Source: Thamnidium elegans
Taxonomy: Eukaryota; Mucoromycota; Mucoromycetes; Mucorales; Mucoraceae
Assembly: GCA_025201345.1 (NCBI GenBank)
Contig: JAIXMG010000048.1
Span: 22,059-86,058 of the forward strand
DNA length: 64,000 nucleotides
Reading direction: 5' to 3'
In this document: piece after piece, positions 48,839 through 60,597 of the stretch
Numbering within the stretch: position 1 is the first letter of the stretch
Layout: each line of letters starts with the position of its first letter
The notes under the pieces: model-generated
Database searches by the model: none
Seen by the model: the letters and a program-made list of their open reading frames with translations, nothing else
What the model was told of the DNA's origin: nothing
Position numbers and translations under genes: made by a program

Positions 48839-49082
48839 TATGCCGCTACTCCATGCAATAAAAATATACTTTGACTTTTTTAACATAATTCCACACTAAT
48901 CGTGGTTTATGTCAAATCATGTTTAAAAATGCGAATTATGTTAAAACTTATGGAACATTAAACAATATGTGTTTGATGGTGTCATATTAAGTCATATTAA
49001 GACATCGTTTTAATGTTATGGCAAAAAAAGACATGTAATTCAACATGAATCAACATAATTTAACATCCGCTTTCCCGTAATG

Positions 49083-49987
49083 CGATAATGGAATAGTAAA
49101 AATAAACAGAAGTCGTTTCTTTAAATCTTGAAAGGTTTAACTATCGCTTAAGATTGTACAACATGTATAGTCCTCTAGCCGACACCCAAGAACCTATTGA
49201 TGATGTCAAAGAGCTTTCGTTTACCCCTTTGTCTGAGCCTCTTACTGTGAATATAGATGATATCGATCTAGATGGTGGTCATTGGCGGCCAAGAAGAAAA
49301 CTGAAAAGAGAGAAGAGGACGACAGATGTAAGGCAGTTGGTCACACAAATGGAAAGGAACTCGCAGAAAATAGCTTCTCAAAAGCTGACACAATACAATA
49401 AACAGAGCGAGCATACGGAGAGGGAATAGTTAGCCGAGGACAGCTTCGCGAGTTTTATGGACCCGGAAAAAGAGCTTCAGCGAAAAGAAAAGTCGAAATT
49501 TTGGGCTACAAATTTCGAAGCCATTTATTTACCCAAGAAAGAAAGGAGATGAAATATGGTAAGAAGCATATGGTTATGTTTATTGGTGATAGGGGAACTG
49601 GTGCTGGTTCAACAATTAAAGGATATCGTCGGTATGGTGGAACTTGGAAACAAAGAAGTCACGGCAAATCCAATACAACATGCATTACAAATGAGAACAA
49701 AGCAACCCAAACTTGCGTCTATTACCTTTATCCTTTATATCGTACCAATCAAAAAGTCATGATGAAGAGGAAAATGGTTCAGAAAAGTATAAATGTTGCA
49801 TTTATTTGTTATAATCAAGCCTGTGTTTTCGTACGCCATCGGTTTATCCGGTCTGGTTATACTATTATTCAACCAAACGTTTCCCCAATCCGCAGCAATA
49901 CTCAGTCAGTTCAATAGTGATTTTAGAGATAAAACCTACTCTTTTCTTACAAGAAGTGAGTTTAGGGCTAGAGGCGATGCTTCATGA
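49083..49987 (+). pseudogene. Copy X5: TnpB/Fanzor-like 3' fragment
   Basis: Same as X4, starting at the C2 right end. DDVKELSFTPLSEP is open, then a 1-bp loss near 49365 shifts the frame (ERNSQKIASQ). FIGDRGTGAGSTIKGYRRYG and the CITNENKATQTC...FICYNQAC region are kept. The 44-bp deletion at about 49835 removes the RDSVSAMA motif as in X4. The tail FLTRSEFRARGDAS is present. Confidence 0.5.
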
Positions 49988-50253
49988 CTGAACTTGTAAG
50001 TTGCAAAAAAAAAAAAATTCAAAATTCGGATACATAAATACTTTTATATATATTCACGTATATACGAGCTTCTCATATCTTTACCCTGTGTGGTTATTTA
50101 ACATTTATCTTTATTGAGCCTTAGCAACATCGACCGGTAATAACTATTATTAGAAACAGAGAAAAAAAAAGTGGGATGGTCAAATAAGGAAAATTGAAAA
50201 TAATGTATACTGGGATAGTTGGGTCGTTAAAGTGACAGCTTAACTTCTTTTTA

Positions 50254-50254
<1 letters not shown>

Positions 50255-50294
<40 letters not shown>
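50255..50294. repeat. Poly(A) run
   Basis: About 40 consecutive A, the longest homopolymer in the window, at a site that has shorter or broken A runs in the homologous spacers. Confidence 0.8.
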
Positions 50295-50296
<2 letters not shown>

Positions 50297-50343
50297 TTTC
50301 TTCTATTTGACTTTTAAAAGTTTTGAAATTATTAGCGAAAAAA

Positions 50344-50462
50344 AGATATCAAACCAGGTCAAGATATGCCTTTTGCGATTTCAATATCTTCAAATTAGCT
50401 GGTGGAGAAAAGGAAAAGACTTGGTTACACTTGCAGAACCAATGACTTTACCTCGCTTTTAA
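50344..50462 (+). pseudogene. Relic of HSPA12-like last exon (third copy)
   Basis: Homologous to 20620-20739 and 30489-30607, ending LAEPMTL-RF-stop in shifted frames. One substitution changes Ser to Pro. Confidence 0.6.
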
Positions 50463-50872
50463 AACAAGAGAAAATAAAATACAGACGAAATTATAGCTTT
50501 GATATTAAAGATAATGCTATTAAGTACGGTAGTGATATACATAAACCAAAGAAGTCTGAGATTAAATATAGTTTATGCATCCAAAAGGTGGTACGGCTAT
50601 TTTTTTTGTTTTTTGTTTATTCGGCCTCCAATTTCAGAATTATCACGTTATGAAAATACTTTTATATCATACTGTTTTTACTTATGATATGTATAGATAG
50701 TTATAATAACGTGCGGTATGGATGAACTAAAATACTAATTTTATTATATGTAACAAGCGGTACTTTTTGTTTATTTCTTTTTGACCAAAACAAACAAAGT
50801 TTAAACTTTACGTTGCCTGTTCTAAACAAATAGACTTTGCGTTTCATATTCTGTCGACGTTTGGTGTAACGT
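50463..50872. other. Intergenic, upstream region type B of G6
   Basis: Homologous to the spacers upstream of G3 and G4. No gene recognised. Confidence 0.4.
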
Positions 50873-50969
50873 ACTCGGTACGAGTTTACGGGGTCCCGAA
50901 ATAACGTATATATTTACCCCTTTTTCTTCGTTTTACTCCTTTTTCTTTTTCTTTAACAAAAATATTAGT
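50873..50969 (+). promoter_or_regulatory. Conserved promoter block of G6
   Basis: ACTCGGTACGAGT (50873-50885): the spacer base changed but both arms are intact. GGGGTCCCGAAATAACG, TATATATT (50907-50914), CCCCT and the pyrimidine tract follow; ATG at 50970. Confidence 0.55.
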
Positions 50970-53900
50970 ATGGACGAGGTATATGATCTTCACCAACATA
51001 CACACTTTGTTGTTTTTCGTAAGTGATCCTCTTACTGCCAAATAATTCCATCTTTTGCTTTTTTTTAAAAGAAAAGCCTTATTGTCATATAGACCTTGGA
51101 GTGAATACGACTTATTTAAACTATTATTCCACTTTAACAGAGGGTTTCCGTTACGAAGACGCAAGTATAAAGTAAGTAGAGAGCACTAAAAAAATATACG
51201 ATGACTCTGAACAATTTGTAAAAATGTAGTTATGATAGTTGTATCACTTATGATAAACATAAATCGAATGTTCTAAGTTGGGGAGACCAAAGTGTTGAAG
51301 ATAACGGAGAAGATACAATACAAATCGATGTGTCCAGGGAGAAATTATACCAACTTTTTGAGAAGGGCAAAGATAACTGGGATCAAGATGACCTATTCAC
51401 GTTAACAGCTGCATCAGATTTTTTTCGCTTATGTGTAGAAAAACTAATTGAAGATTCGAAAGGAGAAATCAAAGATAGTGGTGCACTCCACTACGTATTA
51501 GTTGTACCGTCGGAGTGGGAAGAAGAAATAAGAGAAGTTCTGATTCGACCTATTTTTGTTCAAGCCAATTTAATATCAAAAGATAATCACCCAGACAGGC
51601 TTTTATTTTGCTCTGATATAGAATCTGCCTATTACTTTTTAATTAGTTATCTTTTTAAAACGACACGTAATAAGTTTTTGGGTAGAATTGTTGCTGTGGA
51701 GGAGAATCAAATATCGATCAAGTTGGACTTAATATCAACTGGAAATCCTCTATTTGATTTTTCCGGTTCCGTAACGCGTCCGAAAATCATGAATTCGAAT
51801 GCAATGTCTCTTACTTCCGACGATGTTAAAAATGGTATTAGAGAGTTTATAAAGATCAAATTCTCTTTCGATGCTCAAGAAGACACTATCCTAAATATTA
51901 TGAAAGAATTGGGTAATGATACTTTTACTGATATGGTTAGTAATGTAACATGGGATTAATCAGACAATATCATCTAACGGACTATTATATTAGCTAGACG
52001 AAGAGGAAGCTTCTTATTTAATGCAACCTTTCATTACTGACGAAAATATATCTGAGTTAGATAAACACCAAGAAGAGTGTATAAAATCCATTCGACCTTT
52101 TGATATATGTGCTGAAATCAGTAAACATTTGCCTAATAACTTGGAGCAACTACTTCCAAACAACCTTGTAAAGAAGTACCCCATTTTGAAATTTACTGAT
52201 AAATATACTTCTAAAATCAAATCAGACAAAGGTCTATTACAATGGTCAAGATTTCTATTTGAGTATAATCGAACATTTGTCAGCTCCAGCTATATCGTAT
52301 CTAAAAACCTTTCGTATAAAAATATTTACGATATAAATATCATTCGCGGAGCTTCTATATACTCGATTGACGCAATTCAGAATTCTAGCATATACGGTAA
52401 ACCACGTATACTATCAACAAAGCATTCGGCAATCCCGTCTTCAATATTCCTAAACTCAAAACCAGATGCCATTATGAATATAGGTACATCATCATTATAT
52501 GCTTTATTATTTCAGTAGTAATACTTTTTACAATTAGATATTCTGCTCGAGTCTACAATGTTATCGTTCTCACTTTTAGATGAAAATGGTTTAATAAAAG
52601 AAATCTGGGATCACGACTGCTTTGTTCCTGACATTGGGTAAGATATGAATAAAACGTTATGTAGATATCTATACTAATATAGCATTAGTTTGCGCTCTCT
52701 GGGATTGTTCTTTACTTTTTCAGAAGTAGCAACATTAAATGTCAAAAATTCGTAAGTTTATTCATATATATATAATGTATTTACTGCTAGCTAAAAAATT
52801 AATGGCTTATTTAGATTTATCATGTTTGTTGAAGAATACTTAACAGATGAATCAAATATTTCTTCTGCTGTATTAAACAAGGACATGCTGATTGAAATAG
52901 AAAATATACTAAGAATAGATAGCTATAATAAAGATAGAATGGTATCGATACAACAGCAAGTATACATAAAAGCATTTGTATTGATTTATATGATTTATAT
53001 AAATGTAATTGTATCAAGAAAGACGCTGAAAATTTCAAGAGATAACGATTATATGAAAATTGGATATGCTGTTACTATTGAAAAGGCGCTACTTCAGAAG
53101 TTACTTATCACTGAGAATGATCTAAGAGATATAATTTATGCAAGCAATCTGGTACAAGAAAATGACAGCTATAAAAAACTCAGAATTACTACACAAGGAG
53201 AAGAGCTCTTACCTGTAATTCAACAGTCATTCAAACTACGATTTCCGCTCAGGTCTTTCTTTGTAGTAGCTCAACTGCATAAAGATTATGTACAGCTAAC
53301 GCTAAATCAAGTAGTAATGAATCTGGTTCAGATCACAAAGATCAAGAAACAATTATTAGCCAAGAAGAAATAATCCCTATTCCCAATATATATGACGCAT
53401 TGTGCTTCAACATGTGGAGCAATATTACAGAAGATAGCAGTCTAATTCAACTATGTGACACACATAAAGGATGTAACGACAACGAATTACTAGATATATT
53501 CTCTTTAGAAAATCAAGCAAAATTTACGAATGATCTTAAGGAGTACGTATCTAAAGAGGTAAGTAATCTAAAATAGTGTCAATGGTTATCATTCTTTTTA
53601 TCTAAAGCTTTGATTTATATTTTGTATAGATCCTTAACAAGAATTTGACCACACAAAAAGCAGACAAAACCATTGTATATCTAAGCAATTCATGTAATTG
53701 CAGAGTTTGTTTAACGGTAAATGATATTACAGAGATTTCTTTCCGACCAGTTCTACAAGATATCATCTCTCTTGTATTTAATTCCTTGATAAATAAGCAA
53801 CTCTTTGGAAACTATAGACATATCCAATATGTGTTTCACCTGATATGCTTCAATTATAATCCACAGTTCCAACATATCCTTATGAAAATACTAGATGAAG

Positions 53901-54576
53901 AAACCGACTATTTTTTATATGAGCAAAGAATTGACGTAGATCATTACACTATTCCAAAATTACCAAATCAGCTGTTGCAGCCTATTCTAAAGCAAGAACC
54001 ATGCTCATATAAAGGATTTCAAGTGGGTGTTTTACGTCAGGTTTATAGTGAAAACTTCGGTTTCGGTTTTAAGTTCTCTCGGGAAGATGCTCCTATTGTA
54101 CTTAAAATCAAACGAGAGGATACGAACACCATTTTAATCGATGACAAAAAAGCATATATGTTGTTCAAGAAGGGAGACAAAATAAATGAAAGTCAATTAA
54201 ATCAAGTATTTTATTGGAGTATGAATCAAGATTATAGACATCATATACTTTCTCTACGTAGGTGATAATATAAAGAATATTGCTTTTTTAACTTACATAA
54301 ACCTTAATAGATTTCTTTAAAATTGAGTCAGTTGCTAGTTTAAGATTCAATGAACCTATTAGCTTAGAGCATACAACTGAAGAATTCAGAGAGAGTTTAT
54401 ATTTAGATTATATAAAAACCTTCAAGACAAGTCAAGATATACCTTACATGATCTTTATAGTTTACCACAAGTATTCTTCGTCCTTTTATCTTAAAGTTAA
54501 AGCAGTTGGAGATGGTGAGGATGGAACAAGATATATAACAGCACTTAGGGGACCTATGTCATTATGTCGATCTTAA
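50970..54576 (+). pseudogene. G6: HSPA12/Hsp70-like gene with one 1-bp deletion in exon 7
   Basis: Exons 50970-51018, 51072-51171, 51230-51935, 51994-52483, 52538-52637, 52689-52751, 52815-53558, 53630-54257 and 54311-54576. Exon 7 is 744 nt, one short: after NQVV (about 53317) a base is missing from the ACTGAATC context, so the frame reads MNLVQITKIKK and stops at 53373. With that base counted the total would be in phase, so this is the only lesion. It is the most divergent paralogue: exon 3 loop FLISYLFKTTRN, exon 4 FVSSSYIVSKNLSYKNIY, exon 8 loop KFSREDAPIV (like G4) and an exon 9 with GDGEDGTRYITALRGPMSLCRS. The poly(A) site is weakened to AACAAA. Confidence 0.8.
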
Positions 54577-55279
54577 AAAAAACCTACTACTGTGTTCAGG
54601 ATGTACCCATTATATTTTACACTTTAACAAAAAAAGAATTATAACTTATAAATGTGTGTAGAAGCTGTAATCAAGAGCTTTTATATTCGTATATAAAGCA
54701 TTAAGCAGAATAGCAATATATAAATGTTCTTTATGCTTTCATGCAGTTGGCGATTCCACAAATCTGAGATCGAATATAACGAAAGCATTTATAAAATGAT
54801 GCTAATATTTATTTCTTTTTCTCCCTCAAGCCATAATGCTTTTTACGTCCCATTTTCTTCGGAATAAAGGTGCATATACTACTATTTATATATCTATTTA
54901 AAGAGTATTATATCTGTGCGTGTACTTGTTTTACAAACCCTTTTTATATTTCTTGAGTGATCTTAGAGAGGTATGTATTATATCGCCACAATTACCGCTT
55001 ATGTTAGTTTTCGGTATGAGTTTGTTTTATTTACCAGTATTTGAAATGAAAGTAAAAAGACGAAGGGAAGAAGTTATATCGTCTTGAATAAGTTTCATTC
55101 TAACACAAAATTATTTTATAATCTATAAAAAGGATTAAAGCTTTCTTTTTATCTATAATAGCAGCAAAATGGTGTGTTCTTTACAAAATTAATTGCATGT
55201 TTTCATTTCCGTCTGAGATCGAATATAGTTCATGCACAAACACAAAAAAAAAAAAAAAAAAGCAATATAATTAAGCTAA
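54577..55279. other. 3' flank of G6
   Basis: Conserved gene flank without the 330-bp block, ending in an A run (about 55245-55261) and then the left end of D2. No gene. Confidence 0.45.
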
Positions 55280-55516
55280 ATAGTTAATTAAGTTCGAAGC
55301 ATAGCTGATGAACTAAACTTATTATCCGAAGGGGAGGAGACTCTTGTTGTGTTACCATCTTTTCTTTATTAATTCGAATACTCAGAAGAAAAAAATATAA
55401 TGGTGATAATAATAAATTGATTGTTGGGATAATAATAAAACCTTATCCATACAGAAAGAAATAATAAATAAAATATAAAATAAAATATAAAAGGGTGGGA
55501 AGATAAAAAGGGCGGG

Positions 55517-55620
55517 ACAACAAGAGTCTCCTCCCCTTCGGATAATAAGTTTAGTTCGTCAGCTATGCTTCGAACTTAGTTAACTATTATCCTTCATTGG
55601 GTCGGAGGCTCTTGTTGTGT
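55517..55620. repeat. Internal complementary region of D2
   Basis: Complementary to both extreme ends of D2 joined together, as in D1. Confidence 0.75.
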
Positions 55621-56990
55621 ATACAGAACAAAGCGAGTGTACTTCACAAATAAGATCAGTGAAATTAGTAGCAGAAGCCCGATTTAACCGATAGTAAGTA
55701 TCGAAGATTGAAGAAGCCCGAGGCCTATGTGTAAGAACATCTTCTAGTTTAGCCCCAGCCAAAATCGCTCTCGTTGATCTTACCGCACGTGCTTTGATAG
55801 CCTTGGTTCTTAAAGAAGTAGGAGATGCAGTGGTGGTGGCCAAATTCAGGACGGATTTGATATGGTTACTAATACGCTCAGAACCGATACACTTATCAGA
55901 ATCAGTTACGTTACGAACTAAAGGCACATAAGGAAATTGAGGAAGCCGAGGATGTTGACGTATCAGTGGAGGCAGAGATATAAATCGTCCTTTGTACGCT
56001 TGATAGCAAAGTCACAGGGCATAAAGAAGGATTTGAGTGCACAGAAATAACTACGACTTTTTCGATAGGACGACCAGAACACTTTTCCTTAGGATACAGA
56101 ATTACTAATCGCAGTGTATCAGCAGAAACCAAAGTCTTACCATCATTAATGCGTTCGATATTAGAAGGACGTAAAAACCCTGTTATACCCAACAGAAAAC
56201 ATAGCTTTTGTGTTAGTCTCAAAAGTGGCATTTGTTGATTGTCCCCCAGAGCGAGAACAAAATCAATAGCGGGTTGTAAATTGATGATAGGAAAATCAAA
56301 CGAAAGAATAGCACCATTCTTTAAGGTAGCAAAGAATTTGATATATAAAGGATCCGATGTAATCTGCGCTCGTTGCTCGGTTGTATATAATTGAAGAATA
56401 CCTTGTTTATACTGTAAGTTAGTGGAATAAACTCATTTATGATGAACATGGCCATAGGCTAAGTAATTAACCAAGTCAATAGCTGTAACAAATTCCAAGA
56501 CGTTACGATTATGTTGGGTACCCCTATTCAGAAAACGTTGGTGAGTTCCATCATAGCGTTGATGCTGTAACTTGCGCCATGTAGGGTCATATATAATAGC
56601 AGATGATTCTTCATTCAAAATAGAAGTCAAGTCAATACGCCGTTGTTTCGTGAAACCTAAAGAACCAGGTGCCATGCCATCAACTGCCAATGTTGATTCT
56701 TCTCTAAAGCGACTGCGATTGTCCTGGAGCTGCTTGGACTTGATTCCGTGGGATCATTAACGGATTATGGCGTCGAGTTAGTTGTAATAGACGAGGGCAC
56801 CATATTGCACTGATCCAATGTGGTGTTATCAGCGTACATTCCTTTACCTGATCCAATTGTAGCTTCTGAAATATACTGGGTATCATGTTCCAAGGCGGGC
56901 AGATATACGGGTTGTTTAACGGAGTCCAAGTCAGTTTCATTGCATCGGTTGCTATCGCCCGATCGTCGAGCTTCCACGTTACAAAATGGT
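55580..56990 (-). pseudogene. D2 C-terminal pol region and tyrosine recombinase
   Basis: WTPLNNPYICPPWN and LITPHW follow RNase H. The recombinase then reads into LALGDNQQMPLLRLTQKLCF without the D1 insertion, GFLRPSNIERIND (Arg), a frame change near 56010 shared with D1, LRTKAIKARAVRSTRAILAG and SSIFDTYYRLNRAS with the likely nucleophilic Tyr. A stop near 56435 replaces a Trp/Glu position (HHK-stop-VYSTN). Close to complete but not open. Confidence 0.7.
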
Positions 56991-57401
56991 TGTGGAACCC
57001 GAGCTATAAATAGTGAAGGTTCAAATAAAAAAATAAAAAAAAAGGGTATTAAAAAGTAATCAGTCGCAAAAGTAGGATTTTCGTTTTATTAAATAAAAAG
57101 GTGCAGATTTATAGCTTTTTTATAGCTGAGCCCAAGTACAATTCTGGCAGTGTGCTGTATCACAATAAGTGCCACAGTTTCCTCGTATAACTTCAAGCCG
57201 TACTTATCTAACCTAGTCTTCGGTCAAGATATGTCAATCCTCTAATCATTACTCAGACAACAGTTTTGACTAGACGATGTTGGTAAGGCTTAGTTAAAAT
57301 AAATATGAATTAACCATAAAGTGATAAAGACGTGTGAGATAATCAGGTACGTGTAAATATATATAAAGAATATATGTATGTGTATATGCTTGATCACATC
57401 G
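56991..57401 (-). mobile_element. Solo LTR nested in the DIRS pol gene (D2)
   Basis: Same insertion point as 9374-9786 in D1, 411 bp, inverted relative to the LTRs in X1 and X3. Confidence 0.65.
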
Positions 57402-58993
57402 CTAGCGGCATTTGGTGTTCAACTGTGCTGCAAATAGATCGACTGAATGCGGACCCCATTGTTGTTCCAGTTGAGAGACTATTTTCTGGCTGAGACTACA
57501 TTCCAGTTGTTGATCCAATTGTTGCCAGGACGGTGAATCGGCCGAGTTGAACATCGTTGCTATATAATCCACCTTTATTCGTGTATTGTTCGTTAAGCAG
57601 TTGTTCCATATTTTTTGAGTGAGATCCAAAAGATGCAGCGATCTGGTTCCGCCAAAATGGTTTACGTAAGAGACGACGGTGGAGTTGTCGCAATAGATTC
57701 GAATGGAACGGCCTTGATATTTTGGTTGATGACGATTAAATATATGACCATAAGCTCGAGATAATTTATATGCAGTAAATTCTCGTTTGGCGACCACAAA
57801 CCGCTGATGACGTTGGAACCATCGACTATTTCCCAACCTGTCATGAATGCATCTGTGTACAGTTCGTAGTGATGGACTTCGGGATAAAAGTGTGTCCATT
57901 CCATTGTGTCAAATGTTGTATCCACCATTGAAGATTCTGTTTAGCATGTTCTGTTAACGTAACAAGTGGTTGATTCGATCTTTTTAACTAATTTGCCTGT
58001 TGGAGAAGTTGCCGAGTGTGCAGTCTTGCGGGGGAAACTGCAAGTGACATGGCTAGAGCTTTGCCGATAAAAAATTGTAGCGTTATCAGTTTCACCTTGG
58101 TCTGGTGTAATAATTTCTGAGCTGACCTGCGAATGTCGCGTATCCTGTTGGTGGGTACCGTTAATGTCATCGTCTCGGTGTTGATCAAAAAGCCGAGATG
58201 CTGAATGATTGTAGACGGATTTAGCTGTGATTTCTTTTGATTCACGAGGAACCCTAATGCCTCTAATTTGCAAATTACCTTCTTTGTGGCGGACAGAGTT
58301 GCTGTCACACATTTTCCGATTACTAACAGGTCGTCTAGATATGCTGAGATCAATATTCCTGACCGGCGTGCCCATTTCAATACCGGTTTCAATAACTTGG
58401 TGAACACCATAGGGCTCAGAGAAAGTCAGAAAGGGATGGTGCGAAATTGAAAAGTCTTGTTATTCCAATGAAACCGTAGATACTTTTTGGATGTTTCGTG
58501 AACTAATACATGGAGAAAAGCATCGGTCAAATCTATACTTGTCATGAAGTACCCCTTCTGAAGAAGACTGCATATGGTCTTCATGGTTTCCATCTTGAAC
58601 GGTATGCGAGGAAGATACTGATTTAATGGCTTCGGATTGAGGACCGGACGTTCCCCCACCCGTTTTCTTTGGGTTGGTGAACAAGGTCGAGTGAAAACCT
58701 AACTGATCGTTTTGGTTTTCCGGAAGAACTTCCTCTATGGCTTGTTTCACTAATAATGGATGAACTTTTGCTTCGATTATTGTTCGTTGCTGTAAAGAAA
58801 GCTGAGGAGCTCGTAGGTGAGGATGGTGTTGAGATTGGTACGTTGCTGAGGTAGGAGGAGGTGTTGAAAAGGGGATTCGATAACCCTTTTCGATTACGCT
58901 TTGGACCCATTTCTCGGAAGACAGTTTTGACCACGCGGAAGAAAAGGACGATAAGCGACCGCCAATTATTGCGGGTTGGGAGTACCGGGGCAT
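57402..58993 (-). pseudogene. D2 reverse transcriptase and RNase H
   Basis: Contains VGGRLSSF-like lead-in (IIGGRLSSFSSAWSK), GERPVLNPKPL, YFMTSIDLTDAFLHV, FQFRTIPF-stop-LSLSP with the same TGA as D1 (58428-58426), ISAYLDDLLVIGK, ELYTDAFMTGWE, YLELMV and YCDNSTVVS. The RNase H first motif is altered compared with D1 (TDAF for TDAS). Inactive through the TGA and frame changes. Confidence 0.75.
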
Positions 58994-59901
58994 CTCTGAA
59001 AATTTCTATTATTAGAAGAAGAAAAAGAAAGAATTACTACGACGGTATCGGTGATCATTCTGACCACCTGAATATGCAACATTAGAAGATGAGTGTCCGA
59101 CCTTGAATGCGCTGAATCATATGTTGCACTAGATTGCTGATTACGGTGAGGAGTCGAACCAGGTTGTTGGGGATGGTTACAATTAAATTGTCGACGTTGA
59201 GGTTTACGCGAGGCTGCTTGCATAGCTTTGCGTAAATTGGTGCTGTCCGCAATAGCTTTAGTGCCTTGAAATAAAGGCGTGGGACTAGGTGTAAGCTTAG
59301 TTTTGGGTGAAATAGGCGGTGCAACCAAACGTGTTTCGCGAGATACATTATCTATTTGAAGTTGTGTAATGTGAGACGCAGTGTCCGACACGAGGGTGTG
59401 CATAGTGTTCATAAAATAAATGATCTCTTCAATGGGAATAGAGGGTGCATTTGAGCGAAGGCTCTCGTGTAAAAACTTATCCATCGGACGAGTGGTAGCT
59501 GCCAAACGTCGTTGGATTTCGGATAGTTGTCCGTCGTGGTGCTTAGTGAATCTTCCAACATTCTCTGCCAAATTAAGAACTGGTGGAAGGTATTGACGTA
59601 CGATATTACGTGGGAAGACGTGGATAAACCGCTTTCGATCAAGTTCGTCCAAAGGCGAGCGAAAAAAATCGTCGGCCATTCCAGGCAAAGCCCTTTGCAG
59701 TTGTTCGGTGTGAATAAGATTTGAAGCGACAGGACGTTCGATGATTTGTGGGTCATCATCGTCATCAGCTTCCATATGAGAAGGCGTAACGGTTGGAGTA
59801 GACTGCGATTGTTGCTGCGATTGTTGGCGAATCTCGTTCAATTGCCTCGCCAAACCTTGAAGTTGAGAAGCTAAAGTATTTTGGTTGTTATCATCCGACA
59901 T
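58966..59901 (-). CDS. D2 gag-like ORF
   Basis: 311-aa - strand ORF, MSDDNNQNTLASQ. It is Gln-rich at the N-terminus, with an acidic DDDDDPQIIERP stretch, the NLAENVGRFTKHHDGQLSE helical region and a basic C-terminus extending beyond the D1 stop into QFNCNHPQQPGSTPHRNQQS. It overlaps the start of the RT region, as is common in DIRS. No zinc knuckle is visible. Confidence 0.6.
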   Translation of the reverse strand: MSDDNNQNTLASQLQGLARQLNEIRQQSQQQSQSTPTVTPSHMEADDDDDPQIIERPVASNLIHTEQLQRALPGMADDFFRSPLDELDRKRFIHVFPRNIVRQYLPPVLNLAENVGRFTKHHDGQLSEIQRRLAATTRPMDKFLHESLRSNAPSIPIEEIIYFMNTMHTLVSDTASHITQLQIDNVSRETRLVAPPISPKTKLTPSPTPLFQGTKAIADSTNLRKAMQAASRKPQRRQFNCNHPQQPGSTPHRNQQSSATYDSAHSRSDTHLLMLHIQVVRMITDTVVVILSFSSSNNRNFQRCPGTPNPQ

Positions 59902-60098
59902 AATACGTGAAGAGAAGTAAATCTAAATGTGATCGACGGCGAAGTACCAGGAGCGAAAGAAAAGATGATAAAGCTTTATTATTATCTCAACAATCAATTT
60001 ATTAATATCATTATTGTATTTTTTTTTCCCCTGAATATTCGAACTAATAAAGAAAAGATGGTAACACAACAAGAGTCTCCGACCCACTGAAGAATAAT

Positions 60099-60500
60099 AC
60101 ATATAAAAGCAAAAAGTATCGCGCTTTTGAAAGTGTCTCTTGTGATAATATGCTTTTTTTTTTTAAGAACTTAACCAAGGGAATGCTATTTAATTCCAGA
60201 CTACTAAACAGTACAATTATATATCAAACACGAAAACTATTCGGGTTTATGGAAAGGTATAAAACGGCCTCCAACGGGAACATTATAGGTTTATTTTCAA
60301 CATTTCAGAATTATTACTGTATGAAAACACTATTTTTACTCATGATATATATAGATAGTTATAATTATGTATGATATAGATGAACTAATCTTATTGTGGC
60401 GCTTTTGTTTATTTCTTTTTGACCAAAACAAACTTTACGTTGCCTGTTTTAAAACAAATAAACTTTGCGTTTCATATTCCGCTGTCACTTAATGTACTAT
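60099..60500. other. Intergenic, upstream region type C of G7
   Basis: Homologous to 12486-12898. No gene recognised. Confidence 0.4.
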
Positions 60501-60597
60501 ACTCGAAACGAGTTTATGGGGTCCCGAAGCAACGTATATATTTACCCCTTTTTCTTCTTTTTACTCCTTTTTCTTTTTCATTAACAAAAATATTAGT
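60501..60597 (+). promoter_or_regulatory. Conserved promoter block of G7
   Basis: ACTCGAAACGAGT (60501-60513; arms intact, spacer changed), GGGGTCCCGAAGCAACG, TATATATT from 60535, CCCCT, pyrimidine tract, then ATG at 60598. Confidence 0.55.

Larger units (their letters stand above)
44747..49082 (+). mobile_element. CACTA (EnSpm) DNA transposon, copy C2
   Basis: The left end CACTATGGGAAA is a canonical CACTA start; the right end in reverse complement is CATTACGGGAAA. CG flanks both sides. The content and both chimeric flanks match C1 (gene 3' flank on the left, X-gene interior on the right), so C1 and C2 descend from one insertion or rearrangement that was later duplicated with the genes. C2 is the better preserved copy. 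Confidence 0.85.
55280..60098 (-). mobile_element. DIRS-type retrotransposon, copy D2
   Basis: Same organisation and same position relative to the genes as D1. Left inverted repeat about 55316-55445, right about 59965-60098, internal complementary region 55517-55620. It has an extra short duplication (AAGGGTGGGAAGATAAAAAG) before the internal complementary region. Its gag and recombinase reading frames are better preserved than in D1. Confidence 0.85.
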